Below, piece after piece: positions 24,168-34,330 of a stretch of 64,000 nucleotides of DNA. Under the pieces are notes generated by a model. That model saw only the letters and a list, made by a program, of their open reading frames with translations, had not been told where the DNA came from and did not search any database. The stretch is from positions 562,425 to 626,424 of the forward strand of contig PDUO01000027.1 of assembly GCA_003008705.1 (NCBI GenBank), given 5' to 3'. The DNA is from Pezicula radicicola (taxonomy: Eukaryota > Ascomycota > Leotiomycetes > Helotiales > Dermateaceae). Made by a program: the position numbers and the translations under genes. Position 1 is the stretch's first letter, and each line of letters starts with the position of its first letter.

Positions 24168-25035
24168 TGTGCACGTACCAACACTTATGCTGAAGATGAA
24201 ATGCAGAGATCTAGAATTGAAAGGAATTGCGAAGATAAGTACAGTAGCTAAGTAGAAATAAAGTACGGATGAAAGTATGCTTAATATATGTTTATTAACC
24301 ATATATGTTTATTAAGCATATATGAAGCAATTGCGGGGGGATTTGTAAAGAAGGATCTCCATGACGACGTTCTTAACGCCATGGCCTCATTGCACTCCGA
24401 GCTGAGAGTGCGGACAGCGCGGATGGGATCTGCAACCAAATGCGATGCGATAGCAACGAGAATGAGAACACACAATACTGTAATATATCTTCAAGAAATC
24501 AAGGTATGGACAAGTAAGCAGGAAATCGTGCCACTTATGTTCAGTACCAAATCCAACATACTTATACTTTATCCTATACTTTATTCTCTACATGGCCATT
24601 GTTTCGAGATTAGGATGTGGTGGCGGGGATCAGTATCATGATCAAACCAGGAACCTTGTTTATGAAAGGCTGGGGGGGTTTTTGCTGGGCCAACAGAAAT
24701 CAAGGACCAAGTAGACCAGGCTCGTATTACCGCCACCATCAATTGGAAGCTGGAAACCTTGGTAACTTTCGCACTCTCCTTGGACCTGCGAAATACGAAG
24801 TTACGAAGTTCTATTATTGTCAATAAATCCCTTTGTTCCCTCCTAAAGTGAATAATCATTTTCGTACATATTTGTGCGCAAAAGTTTCACCCATCAAGCC
24901 AGCCTTGCCTAGTCTGTTTAGTACAAAGGCTACCTACATACCTCATCCCTCTAGTTGCGAAAGAGGAAAAGGCATCTTACTGCGTTCGTATCAAGGGATA
25001 CGTGCAACGAGGCTTCCGTCCTTTCTTCCTCGAAC
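24168..25035. other. divergent promoter region
   Basis: This 868 bp lies between the isochorismatase-family gene (minus) and the GH17 gene (plus), so both promoters should lie here. It contains the inverted/direct repeat at 24276-24320, listed separately. The 117-codon plus-strand ORF at 24288-24641 has no recognisable features and is not called. Confidence 0.5.
24276..24320. repeat. inverted repeat enclosing a direct repeat
   Basis: A perfect 10-bp inverted repeat (TATGCTTAAT at 24276-24285, ATTAAGCATA at 24311-24320) encloses two direct copies of an ATATATGTTTATTAA unit. It lies about 110 bp upstream of the isochorismatase-family start. It could be a regulatory palindrome or a small hairpin relic; no function is claimed. 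Confidence 0.7.
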
Positions 25036-27174
25036 ATGCCACCGCGATATTCCTTTGACTCTGAACACGTCCCATATCATCAGCCTACCCCAGCCCCTCC
25101 TTCCGAAGCACCTCCCAGATATCAATCCCCTCCTCCCACCGTCCCACAACAAACCGGCGCGCATCCTGATAGCTCTTTCGAGCAACTTCGATCTCAGCGA
25201 GGATACAGCAATCGAAGAGAACCAGCACAACCAGCACAGAGTTATGCGCCAGCAATAGGCTCTGCACCTCCTCCTCCACCGCATCGTAACTCAGAAGGAC
25301 GAACTTGGGGTCGTGAATCTGGTTATACATCCGGAGTCTCCAATATTACACCAGGGGCAGACAATTTTGGAAAGCAGGCACAAGGAGGTATGGCAGGTCT
25401 TGCATTGGGAGTGGCAGATGCCAATGCGAGGGAGAGTGGATTAGAAGCGATGAGAAATACACCCGGGTATAGCCCGCGAGGCGTGATGGAATATGAGGAT
25501 TCGCCATATGCAAGTCCACCACACAGACAAGAGATATCGCAGTCTTCTCTGACTCCCCTTGGTGCCGCTGCATTTCCACCGGGACACGGATCGCCATCTC
25601 TGAATTCATCGGTATCTCAAATGTCCCGGTCCAATGGCAGCTTTCATGACCAATATTCGGACAATATCTACTACAATCGACACTCACAAAATCTCAATCC
25701 TAACATGGAATTTGATCCCAATTCTATCGAAGATGATGGTGACGATGGATTGGAATATAGAAATGCAAGCCAAAAAGGGTCAAAGCTCAATTTGAGTCAG
25801 CAGGGAGATCGAGGAGTAGCACCAGTAGCGGGAGCTGCTGCAGCAGGTGGTATCATGGGAACATTAGGTGGACTTGTTGGACGGAATGCCAGTGGTAACA
25901 ATCTACAATACGACCCTGTAGGGAACGCTCATACGGCATATAATGGCCCAAATAACTACAATCTTGGTCAACAGGGCCAAGAGAAGAGTGAATGGCTACG
26001 TCAGCAGAAGACAGGAAAGAAAAGGTATCGAGGAATCATCCTAGTAGTTTGTGCAATAGTTATCATCGGGGCAATTGCTGGAGGAGTGGCTGGCGGTGTC
26101 CTATCATCACGAGGTTCTTCAGAAAAGTCTACCTCCACAGGACAGTCTTCCACAGGACAATCTGCCTCAGGCGACACAGCTTCAAACGGAGACCTGAACA
26201 AAGATTCGACTGAGATAAAGAAGCTCATGAACAACTCGGCTCTACACAAAGTCTTCCCAGGGATCGACTACACTCCTATGAACGCTCAGTATCCTGATTG
26301 TCTCACCAACCCACCCAGCCAGAACAACGTAACGAGAGATCTGGCTGTTCTTTCTCAACTCACAAATATCGTTCGACTCTACGGCACTGATTGTAACCAG
26401 ACAGAAATGCTCCTACACTCAATAAACCAGCTCGGCCTGAATGGAACCATCAAAGTATGGCTTGGTGTGTGGCAAGACACCAATGCAACGACAAATGCTC
26501 GACAACTAGCTCAAATGTACGACATTTTCGACCATTACGGCGCAGCTTCTTTCTTGGGAGTTATTGTTGGCAACGAGGTCCTGTATCGTAAAGATATGAC
26601 GACCACTGAACTAGGTGCCGTTATTACCGGAGTTCGGAATAATCTAACCAGCAGAGGATACAAGGACCTCGCAATAGCATCTTCGGACTTGGGAGACAAT
26701 TGGTCATCCGCTCCCGAATTGGTAACTTTGGTCGACTACGTAATGGCCAATATCCATCCATTCTTTGCCGGAGTCCCAGCATCACAGGGCTCATCTTGGA
26801 CCAATACTTTTTTCAACACACATGACGTCCCTCTCAAATCTGACGCTTCTAAGTCTATCATCAGCGAGACTGGGTGGCCTTCAGGAGGTGGAACGGACTG
26901 TGGAACCACAGCTGTAACCTCTTGTCCAAATGGTGCTGTTGCAGGAATCACAGAAATGAACACCTTCATGGACGATTTTGTCTGCAGCTCGCTAGACAAC
27001 GGTACCAATTACTTTTGGTTCGAGGCTTTTGATGAGCCCTGGAAGATCAAGTATAATACCGCCAACGAAAATTGGGAAGATAAATGGGGACTTATGGACG
27101 TCAACCGTAATTTAAAGAGTGGTGTCGTTGTTCCTGACTGTGGTGGGAAGACGGTGGGCGCTGCTTCGCTATAA
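25036..27174 (+). CDS. btgC: GH17 endo-beta-1,3-glucanase, type II membrane protein (BtgC-like)
   Basis: A cell-surface glucan endo-1,3-beta-glucosidase involved in cell-wall remodelling, of the Aspergillus BtgC/EglC type. It has a single exon and 712 aa from ATG 25036 (MPPRYSFDSEH). An upstream in-frame ATG at 24955 would add 27 residues but lacks family support. Residues 1-330 are a long Pro/Ser/Asn-rich, probably disordered, cytoplasmic region. One membrane segment lies near 333-353 (IILVVCAIVIIGAIAGGVAG). A Ser/Thr-rich stalk follows, then the GH17 barrel at about 400-705. The acid/base Glu is E514 (GNEVLYR) and the nucleophile is E611 (ISETGWPSGG). The catalytic domain is therefore outside the membrane. 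Length and layout match the family, and no defect is seen. Confidence 0.94.
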   Translation: MPPRYSFDSEHVPYHQPTPAPPSEAPPRYQSPPPTVPQQTGAHPDSSFEQLRSQRGYSNRREPAQPAQSYAPAIGSAPPPPPHRNSEGRTWGRESGYTSGVSNITPGADNFGKQAQGGMAGLALGVADANARESGLEAMRNTPGYSPRGVMEYEDSPYASPPHRQEISQSSLTPLGAAAFPPGHGSPSLNSSVSQMSRSNGSFHDQYSDNIYYNRHSQNLNPNMEFDPNSIEDDGDDGLEYRNASQKGSKLNLSQQGDRGVAPVAGAAAAGGIMGTLGGLVGRNASGNNLQYDPVGNAHTAYNGPNNYNLGQQGQEKSEWLRQQKTGKKRYRGIILVVCAIVIIGAIAGGVAGGVLSSRGSSEKSTSTGQSSTGQSASGDTASNGDLNKDSTEIKKLMNNSALHKVFPGIDYTPMNAQYPDCLTNPPSQNNVTRDLAVLSQLTNIVRLYGTDCNQTEMLLHSINQLGLNGTIKVWLGVWQDTNATTNARQLAQMYDIFDHYGAASFLGVIVGNEVLYRKDMTTTELGAVITGVRNNLTSRGYKDLAIASSDLGDNWSSAPELVTLVDYVMANIHPFFAGVPASQGSSWTNTFFNTHDVPLKSDASKSIISETGWPSGGGTDCGTTAVTSCPNGAVAGITEMNTFMDDFVCSSLDNGTNYFWFEAFDEPWKIKYNTANENWEDKWGLMDVNRNLKSGVVVPDCGGKTVGAASL

Positions 27175-28718
27175 CGACATCCTACCCGGGAATACGAAGG
27201 AACTACTGATGATGGATGGGGCTGGATTGGAACCGGGAAATGAAATACACGTACATATGTCATGGGATGGATGGATTGATTCTCTGGCGTTCTAAGGCAT
27301 ATAAGGGAAAGTATTAAGGCTGAAAGATAGATCATGATATTGTTTATGTCATGGTATATGTACTCATAATGCTATTGCAAGCATGGAATGGGAGCATTTT
27401 CATAGACTCAAATTGTATCAATAGTCCAACATGTGACTATATGTCTACTTACTGCTAGGTATAGGCATAATATATAGCTATTAAATTAATATTAAATCAA
27501 ATACTCATATCAAGTGACTTCATTTACTTAGGTACCTAAGCAAGCTCCTTAATTCAAAGTATCTAAATCAACCAAGTTATTATATTAGTCACGTGACGGC
27601 GTCGAATTCTGCGGAACATTTTAGTGACAAATTCTTTCACGACATAGATTCTTTGCCTGTATAGAGTCTAAGCTAGAAAATTAGTATAATAGATGTTTGT
27701 GTTTAGCGTTTGGCTACTTATTAGTAAAATAGAAGAGGAAGTTAAAGGGAGTATAAATATAATTTATAAAAGTTATTATATAGTATATAAACTTAAATTT
27801 ATATAGCAAATATAAGCTCTAGGCCTAAAAAGGGGCGTTATATTCTAAAAGAAAAGACGATATAGAGGGTTAGAGGTATAAAAATTAGGAGAGTTATAGG
27901 CTAATATTTATATTCTAAAACATATAAGACGCTTATTCTATGCTAAACGTTAAAAAATCAGCTAATATACAAATAGGAAGAACCTATATTGAAATGGGGT
28001 TGCAACTAAACACGCCCTTATTTTTTCGCCAACCCCAGTGAGAGGCTAGAACAAAAGAATATACAAAAATTTCAATAGTCTTATATCTAAGCCTATACTT
28101 AATTAAATAATCTAATTACTTGCAACATTATGTCTTTAACTATAGGGATTATGTCTGTATTTTTTATTTAATTTTATCTATTAATGTGAAAGGGTTATAT
28201 ACAGAATGATCGCATTAGGGGTATGATCGGTCGTCTGTCAGGTTTGTCCGTTTCCCTGGCAACCGACGATTAGGGTTGTCGAAAAACATTCACATGGTCG
28301 CCAACGAGTAGATTACGTTAGGGAACTATGGATTTATCCAGGGGACTATGGTAGCTAAAAGGTTTAGTTACTCAAGTCAAGTAAGCTGCTCAAGATTATT
28401 TGGTGAATTTCTAGCTCCTATAAGAATTCTCTGCGCGGAAGAAAGTGTTGCGGCTTGGAGGTGAACTTTTCATAAGCAGGGAATAGCAGGTACCTTCCTT
28501 ATATAGAAGTCGAAAAAATACAAAACGAGCTCCTTCATCTCCTTACAACAACAACCGCGACCAGTTCAACGCACCCCCAAAAAATCTCCAATCTATCAGA
28601 CTTGAACTTGGTTTGGACAACTTTAGAACTCCTTACCTTCTATCCGAGTCTTGTTCTGGAAGCGGTGAGACACCGAAACCGCACAAACGCGATTGACCTC
28701 TCTCATTTCACCGCGACG
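27175..28718. other. intergenic with AT-rich decayed segment
   Basis: 27175-27420 is the 3' flank of the GH17 gene. 27420-28200 is strongly AT-rich with TA-dense runs and no open frame, consistent with a RIP-eroded repeat. 28500-28718 should be the promoter and leader of the BTB gene. An in-frame upstream ATG (28602) precedes the chosen start. Confidence 0.5.
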
Positions 28719-29652
28719 ATGGTATCCACAGAAGAAGGAACGCTTAGTAACAAACATGACGAGCCCAAGGAAGACACACAAAACGAAGAGAAGAGCGACA
28801 AGAGCGGAAGTGAAGTTGAGAAGGAACAGAGCAAAAAGCTTCAGAAGACCTCCAGTCTTGATGTGGCAGAATCCCCATTTTCTGCGTACGTTTCACCTTT
28901 GCTAAGCAGAACCTAACTAATAGACTGTCTACAGGAGCCTAGGAAGAGAGGTAGTTGAAATCCGAGTTGGACCTGACCAGAAGTCCTTTTGGCTTTCCAA
29001 GAAGCTTTTGTGTGCCAAAATCCCGTATTTCGACAAGATGTTCAATGGTGGATTTAAGGAAGCTAGCGAAAGCTGTGCCACTTTGCCAGAGGAATGTCCA
29101 AAGCTCTTTGATGTCTTGGTAGAATGGGTCTACACTGGCAAGTTTAGACCAATCATTATGCGTTCCTCTGGTGAAACCAGAGATTGGAACTACAACGCCT
29201 GTGGCATGTACATTTTGCTAGAGCGATACTGTCTGTTGGAGCATTTGGATGCTTTCATGGATAAAATACGGAAAACATGTGCTGTAAAAAATGCACATCT
29301 CGCAAGATTAACAACTATCAAAACTGTATACTCCGAGTCGACGGAAGGCTCACCACTGCGGAGGTTTGTCGCACAATCGATATACTACACCTTGGTCAAG
29401 TACGAGTCAAAATTAGGGAAGTCTCATGAAACCTCCGAATTTCAGAGAATTTTTGAGGAAGTGGATGGGTTGCTTCGAGACGTCCTTGACTTGATGAGAG
29501 GCCAATCAGGAAAGGAGGCACGAGATCCTCGCACTGGCCCGAATTGCGACTTTCACAGGCATGGAAAGAATGAGGCTTGCCCAGTCAAGGAGGAGCACTT
29601 ATCTGCAGATTCCAAATCTTTAAGCTCCGATACTTTGTCTAGTAGCAACTGA
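28719..29652 (+). CDS. BTB/POZ domain protein
   Basis: Fungal BTB proteins mediate protein-protein contacts, often as CUL3 adaptors, though most stand-alone fungal ones are uncharacterised. Exons 28719-28885 and 28935-29652 give 294 aa. The 49-nt intron has GTACGT, CTAACTAAT branch and CTACAG. Residues 1-55 are a charged, Lys/Glu/Ser-rich leader. The BTB fold runs about 62-165 (VEIRVGPDQKSFWLSKKLL, then IPYFDKMFNGGFKEASESC and LFDVLVEWVYTGKF). An alpha-helical tail follows and the end is Ser-rich. ATG 28719 was preferred to in-frame 28602 because the extra 39 residues lie in leader-like sequence. No BACK or Kelch domain is visible. Confidence 0.87.
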
Positions 29653-31735
29653 AAGCACCCATGTCAGGCGAAACTTACATTATTCTTCGACTTCGATTTC
29701 TACCTTACAGCGACGAATTTACAACATCTCTTCCTGCAAAATGCGTCGAGACTTAAGCTTTATTATGAAAATAATAATAGAAGCTTCATCTTTTCTTCGA
29801 GGGAGTTGGTTAAGTAAACGTCAGCTTTAAAGCTGCGTTGCAGTTTTCAAAAGCATAAGGTTTTTATCAGTTCTCTTCCGTAGAATGGGGCGAGATTGTT
29901 GGAGCATGCTAGACGAAAACCAAGACTTGACCTCTGTTAATTTTGAGAGCCCAGCTGAGAGCGTTCCTCTTGTCTCTTGTAGAATAGTACAGTCAATTTT
30001 TCCTCGTGCTATCCTGACCATTGCCATCCACATGTAGTCTCTAGATATTAGGTAATGTGACCTACTTAATTTTAAAACCTCGCTCATTTGAGTAACTGAC
30101 TTATTTGGGCACCTTACTTAATTCCAGTATTTAATTTCAAGCATTAGGGCGGAATGTAGTAAATTACCTTTGTTTTCTCAATTTAAGTGGTGATTCAAGT
30201 AATCATGTATTTCTTGTTATGCCCTTCCCCATTATGTAGAGGGCATTACAGGCGTTAACACTTGGCTGTACTATACATAATCCATTTTAAGCGAGCTGGT
30301 GCGAGCGACATAAAGCCTACCTACTTAAGCATTTAAGTTACTAAATTTTCGACAAAAGTCTACTAACATCCAATCTAAGTCAGGTACCCCGTGCAGCCTT
30401 TCGCTCTAACTAATAGTAGAAGAGCAGCCAAACTCCATACTATTTTCAGTTTCCTTGACATGACTAGATTGGTAAGTCAGCTAAATGCTATACTGTATCT
30501 CATTTGAGGCTTGATCTAACCTCTTTCATCACACTGCTAATTGATGAAACCAGAAACTGCAGCTACAATGTAGAAAGAACTGAGTAATGTCAAGTATCTA
30601 TGCGACTCAATCCTGTAAAAGTGATACGACCCTCCCTACAGATTCCTGGAATCTGCCTTGTCTAGAGGACTTCAAGGAGGCATTTAATTGGTTAAGAGAC
30701 TTTCCTAAAACAGAACATTCCCTGCAGTGCTTCACGATCTGTATGTATTACGGGCTACGGCTGAAGTGATACTCGGGAGGTTAGGTGGGTAAATCGGAGA
30801 CAATAGCGGTATGTATAATGATGGGACCCGGTTGATCTGGTATCCATACCTGAAGGTCAATTTCTAAGCTTTACAATAGCTGAGTTATATGGCAGGTGAG
30901 AATTAGGGGGGCCGAGGTGTTAAGAACTCATGCGTCGTTAGGCTGGATGTGGTGACAGTTGCTTGGTCTATTCCCTCTTGTATGTAAATACTAGGTGTCA
31001 CAATTTGTACAGAAGTAGAGCGAGGGAATTAAGCTAACTTGATAGATAGTATGAGCAAACATAGACGGCTTGTTGCCTATGCACCGATATCATATTAACT
31101 TGTGGTGTCTCTGTACACGTGATCTCGCTTGTACGACCCTCCCCCCTATCTCAAATGCCAATAGCAACACTCTCGGAGCTAAAGTATTTACCAACAAACA
31201 GCCACCTTAATAACTGAAATTTTATACTTCTTAATACGGGACACCTTTCTTAATAACCTATCATGTAGAATTGTCCACGTGAGCCACTTGAATAGTTTTT
31301 TACGTAGTGGATTCCCACCTCTTTATCCCGTCCGCCCTAATTATTTCACGGCGAGGCTACGTTCCCAGACAAATTACTGTCAGTTCGATGAAAGTTGACC
31401 CAGTTGAAGCGAAAATTTCGGTGAAGTGAGACCCAGAAGGCTCTAACAACGCCCACAACGACTCTCCTCGCTTAGGCCCTGCACATAAATGCAAGGCTAT
31501 CCAATCATATTCACACTTTCTCGGATCATTACCGCAAAGGATTAAAACTGCATATATTAGATAGTATTCTGCATTCATCCGGTCTTACAGCATTGGTTGC
31601 CTGGTTTTCAATTTTTGTCGATTATGTTTTGTCAGCGAGGCTCTGCAGGTTTGGCGTTGGTGAAAGTATTTCTACATTCAAAGCGCCTGACGTTTAGTTG
31701 CACAGGAATCCATCGATCCTTAAGAAAGGTTGAAC
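29653..31735. other. gene-free region
   Basis: About 2.1 kb without a supported gene. Several 60-86 codon ORFs have no family character. The sequence is moderately AT-rich with repeated TTACTTAA-like words, suggesting old repeat debris. The last few hundred bases should contain the promoter of the CorA-like gene. Confidence 0.45.
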
Positions 31736-33469
31736 ATGGATGAATACATTTTTAATGAACATCTTCAGTCCTGCATTTATGATGCCAAGGAGAGTACCAC
31801 GTGCTTCGAAGCCTTGTCAGTTCAAGTCAGTCAGGAAATCGCTTGTTGTTTTGTTGCAAAACTATATTTAACATACTGCATAATAGGGCCAAGTGGATAT
31901 TAGCCTTAGGGAAAAGGCTCAGCCCATGACGAAAACAGCTATTGAGGATTTCCTACATCGCCGTGTATGTGTAACCAGTCTAGCTATCTTAAGCGTGACT
32001 AACCAATATAGGGAGAGTTCGAAACACCAGCCGGCTGTCGAGGTGGTATTCGATTCATGTAAGTACATATTCTGATTAGAGTAGAGCGTTGTGACAATCA
32101 GTTGACATAACTTAGTCTTCAAGTTGGAGTAACACACCCAGAAACATTTGAGCCAAAGATGTTATCACTACCACAGGACACTTACCGAGATATGATCGAC
32201 TTGATGCACTTGCCGCTTAGCTGGGGTGAAACCTCGAGCTGTGTAGGCCCGATATTCTGGTCTGGGATGAAGACTTTCGGAAACGACGAGCATATCCGTT
32301 GGTATACCTGCCTGAAGTTTTGGACCAGTGAGGCTGACATGGTTAAGAGGTCATATATCGAAAGAGCGACGTCAAGAAAAAGGATGTGGCTAAGACACGA
32401 AATTGGGAAATGGTGCTCTCTCATAACAGGACAACTAGTCTTACAAGCGGCTTCTTCAAAGGCACTGAACGGTCTGATATTACTAAATGCCTTGTTTGCA
32501 TCAGATCATGCAGTGCGGCACAAATCTGCCATCCGCTATTACTTCCCGTTCTAATCTTCTCTTACGATCTGGATGCCAAGGAAGAGAAACGACATCGCGA
32601 TAATCGGCAAAAAGTAAGAGTCCTTGAGGAGCTTGTTACCGACGCTTCTGATAGGTACAATGATAGAGATTTCACTAGGGCGGACAATATAAATCTCGGG
32701 GAGATTAACAGCGACTTGGTGGAATGTTATAAAGAAGTCTTGTGGAAGCGACCTGAGGGGTATCTCGGAATCCATGACAGTCTGATGTCGACTCTGCACT
32801 CGTTGAACTATAAGTGGCCGGAGAGAATCAGTCATGTCGATCACATGCTAGAAGCACGAATGAGTCTTTTAAAAACTAAGCTAGAAGGCATTCAAACCCA
32901 CAGGCACATAACTATTTCCCGACTCGAGTTGATAGGCAATGTGCTTCAAAACCTCGTGTCATTGAGTATATTCAACCAGGAAAAGAGCATCAAGTTCGAG
33001 AAGATTCAAAGGCAACAGACACTGAAGCTCGAAAGAGCCAACGAACAACATCGTGGCGAGATTCAACGAGCTCAGATGGACTTGGATACGCTACTCGAAA
33101 CTCAGAAGCAGACAGCCATGGCTATACTTGGTATAATTTTTATACCTGGTGCATTTATTTCCGTATGTTCATTTCCTCTTACAGCCTAATTTGAGTAGCT
33201 AATGGGTTCAACAGTCATTATTCAGCACTACGTTTTTCGACTTTCAGTCAGAAGAGAATGCTGGCACGGTTAGCAAGAAATTCTGGATATATTGGGTATT
33301 CACTGTTCCAATCACAGTGGCACTTTTGTTCGGTTGGTTTTTGTGGCATCGTCATACTCGAAAACTACTGAGTAAGAGGGATGAGGAAATCCAAGAAAAG
33401 GATAAGGTGCATAGGACGAGACTGAATGGAATTTTGTCACAGCCATATCGGGCTTTTAGGCAAGGCTGA
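31736..33469 (+). CDS. CorA-like two-transmembrane protein
   Basis: It resembles the large fungal group with a C-terminal CorA-type membrane hairpin; transport function is unproven. Six exons: 31736-31825, 31887-31964, 32012-32058, 32116-32297, 32348-33162, 33215-33469, giving 488 aa. Most joins restore conserved blocks (GEFETPAGCRGGIRFILQVG; GETSSCVGPIFWSGM). The 50-nt fourth intron (GTTGGT...TTAAG) is needed to move between two frames and is the weakest. A long coiled-coil region spans about 250-390 (EKIQRQQTLKLERANEQHR). TM1 is about 390-412 (AILGIIFIPGAFISSLFSTT) and TM2 about 430-450 (YWVFTVPITVALLFGWFLW). The GMN signature of true Mg2+ channels after TM1 is absent, which is common in these fungal paralogues. 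Confidence 0.85.
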
Positions 33470-34330
33470 TACAGTTGGAAAACCGATCACGTGTGTGGTA
33501 ATGAACCATTGCAGCAAGATATTCAATCAGTTCAGCTAAGATATCGCATGAGAAGAAGTATTGTTAAGAAAGTTGTAATCAATTTATTTCCAAAAATCTG
33601 AGTAATTCTAGGAATGAATTAGTCAGCAAATCTGAGGTGGTGAAGCTTTATCAATGAGAGAGCAGAGAATTTAGTTAAGCGAGCAGAAACTCAGCTGCGA
33701 CGTACAAAAAGATTGGAGGTTGACACTGAGAAATGAAGCTTACATGTGATAGTAGTACATAGGTGCAGGTTCATAAGGGTATTGGCATATGTAACGTCGA
33801 TTTTACATCGATCTAAATCCTTGCAGCAAGTATTCTGAAATATTAAGCGAAGCAGACATTGAACATCGGTCTTTTGTCGGGTTCCTCTGTTGTTGCAATC
33901 CCTAAGTCAATTCAGTTCCATTTATGTGAGCACCTAAAATACGCTTTAATTGGAATGCTTCCAACGTAGCAGTGTTACAATTGGTGGAACGTTCGATTTG
34001 GTTATGATTGGTAGGCGACTTATCACACCTGCATCATCCTTGACGTGCGCCCGACACATGGGTGGGATGCATGGTCAGCCTCGATTTCAAAAGAAAGCCC
34101 CTCCTGCTTTTCCTCGTTTTTCAAGTTCATCCTTCTGATTTCTGGCTTCCTTTGTCGCAACAAGAGTGTCAACTCCTCTTACCGTATTATCCTGGTTGCA
34201 ATACATCCTGTTTCCAGCAGGTATCGACAATCGAGATTGCTGACGTGATTCCTTTCCAACACCCGAACGAATTTATATCAGGCTGAGCAAGACAGCAGCC
34301 TATTTGAACACCACGACAAGTTGACACACC
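33470..34330. other. intergenic region
   Basis: This 861 bp lies between two plus-strand genes. It holds the 3' flank of the CorA-like gene and the promoter of the 732-aa gene. The small ORFs at 33950-34290 have no family features. Confidence 0.45.

Noticed and set aside
24288..24641. 117-codon plus ORF in the divergent promoter
   Set aside because: It starts inside the inverted repeat and shows no protein-like conservation pattern or splice signals.
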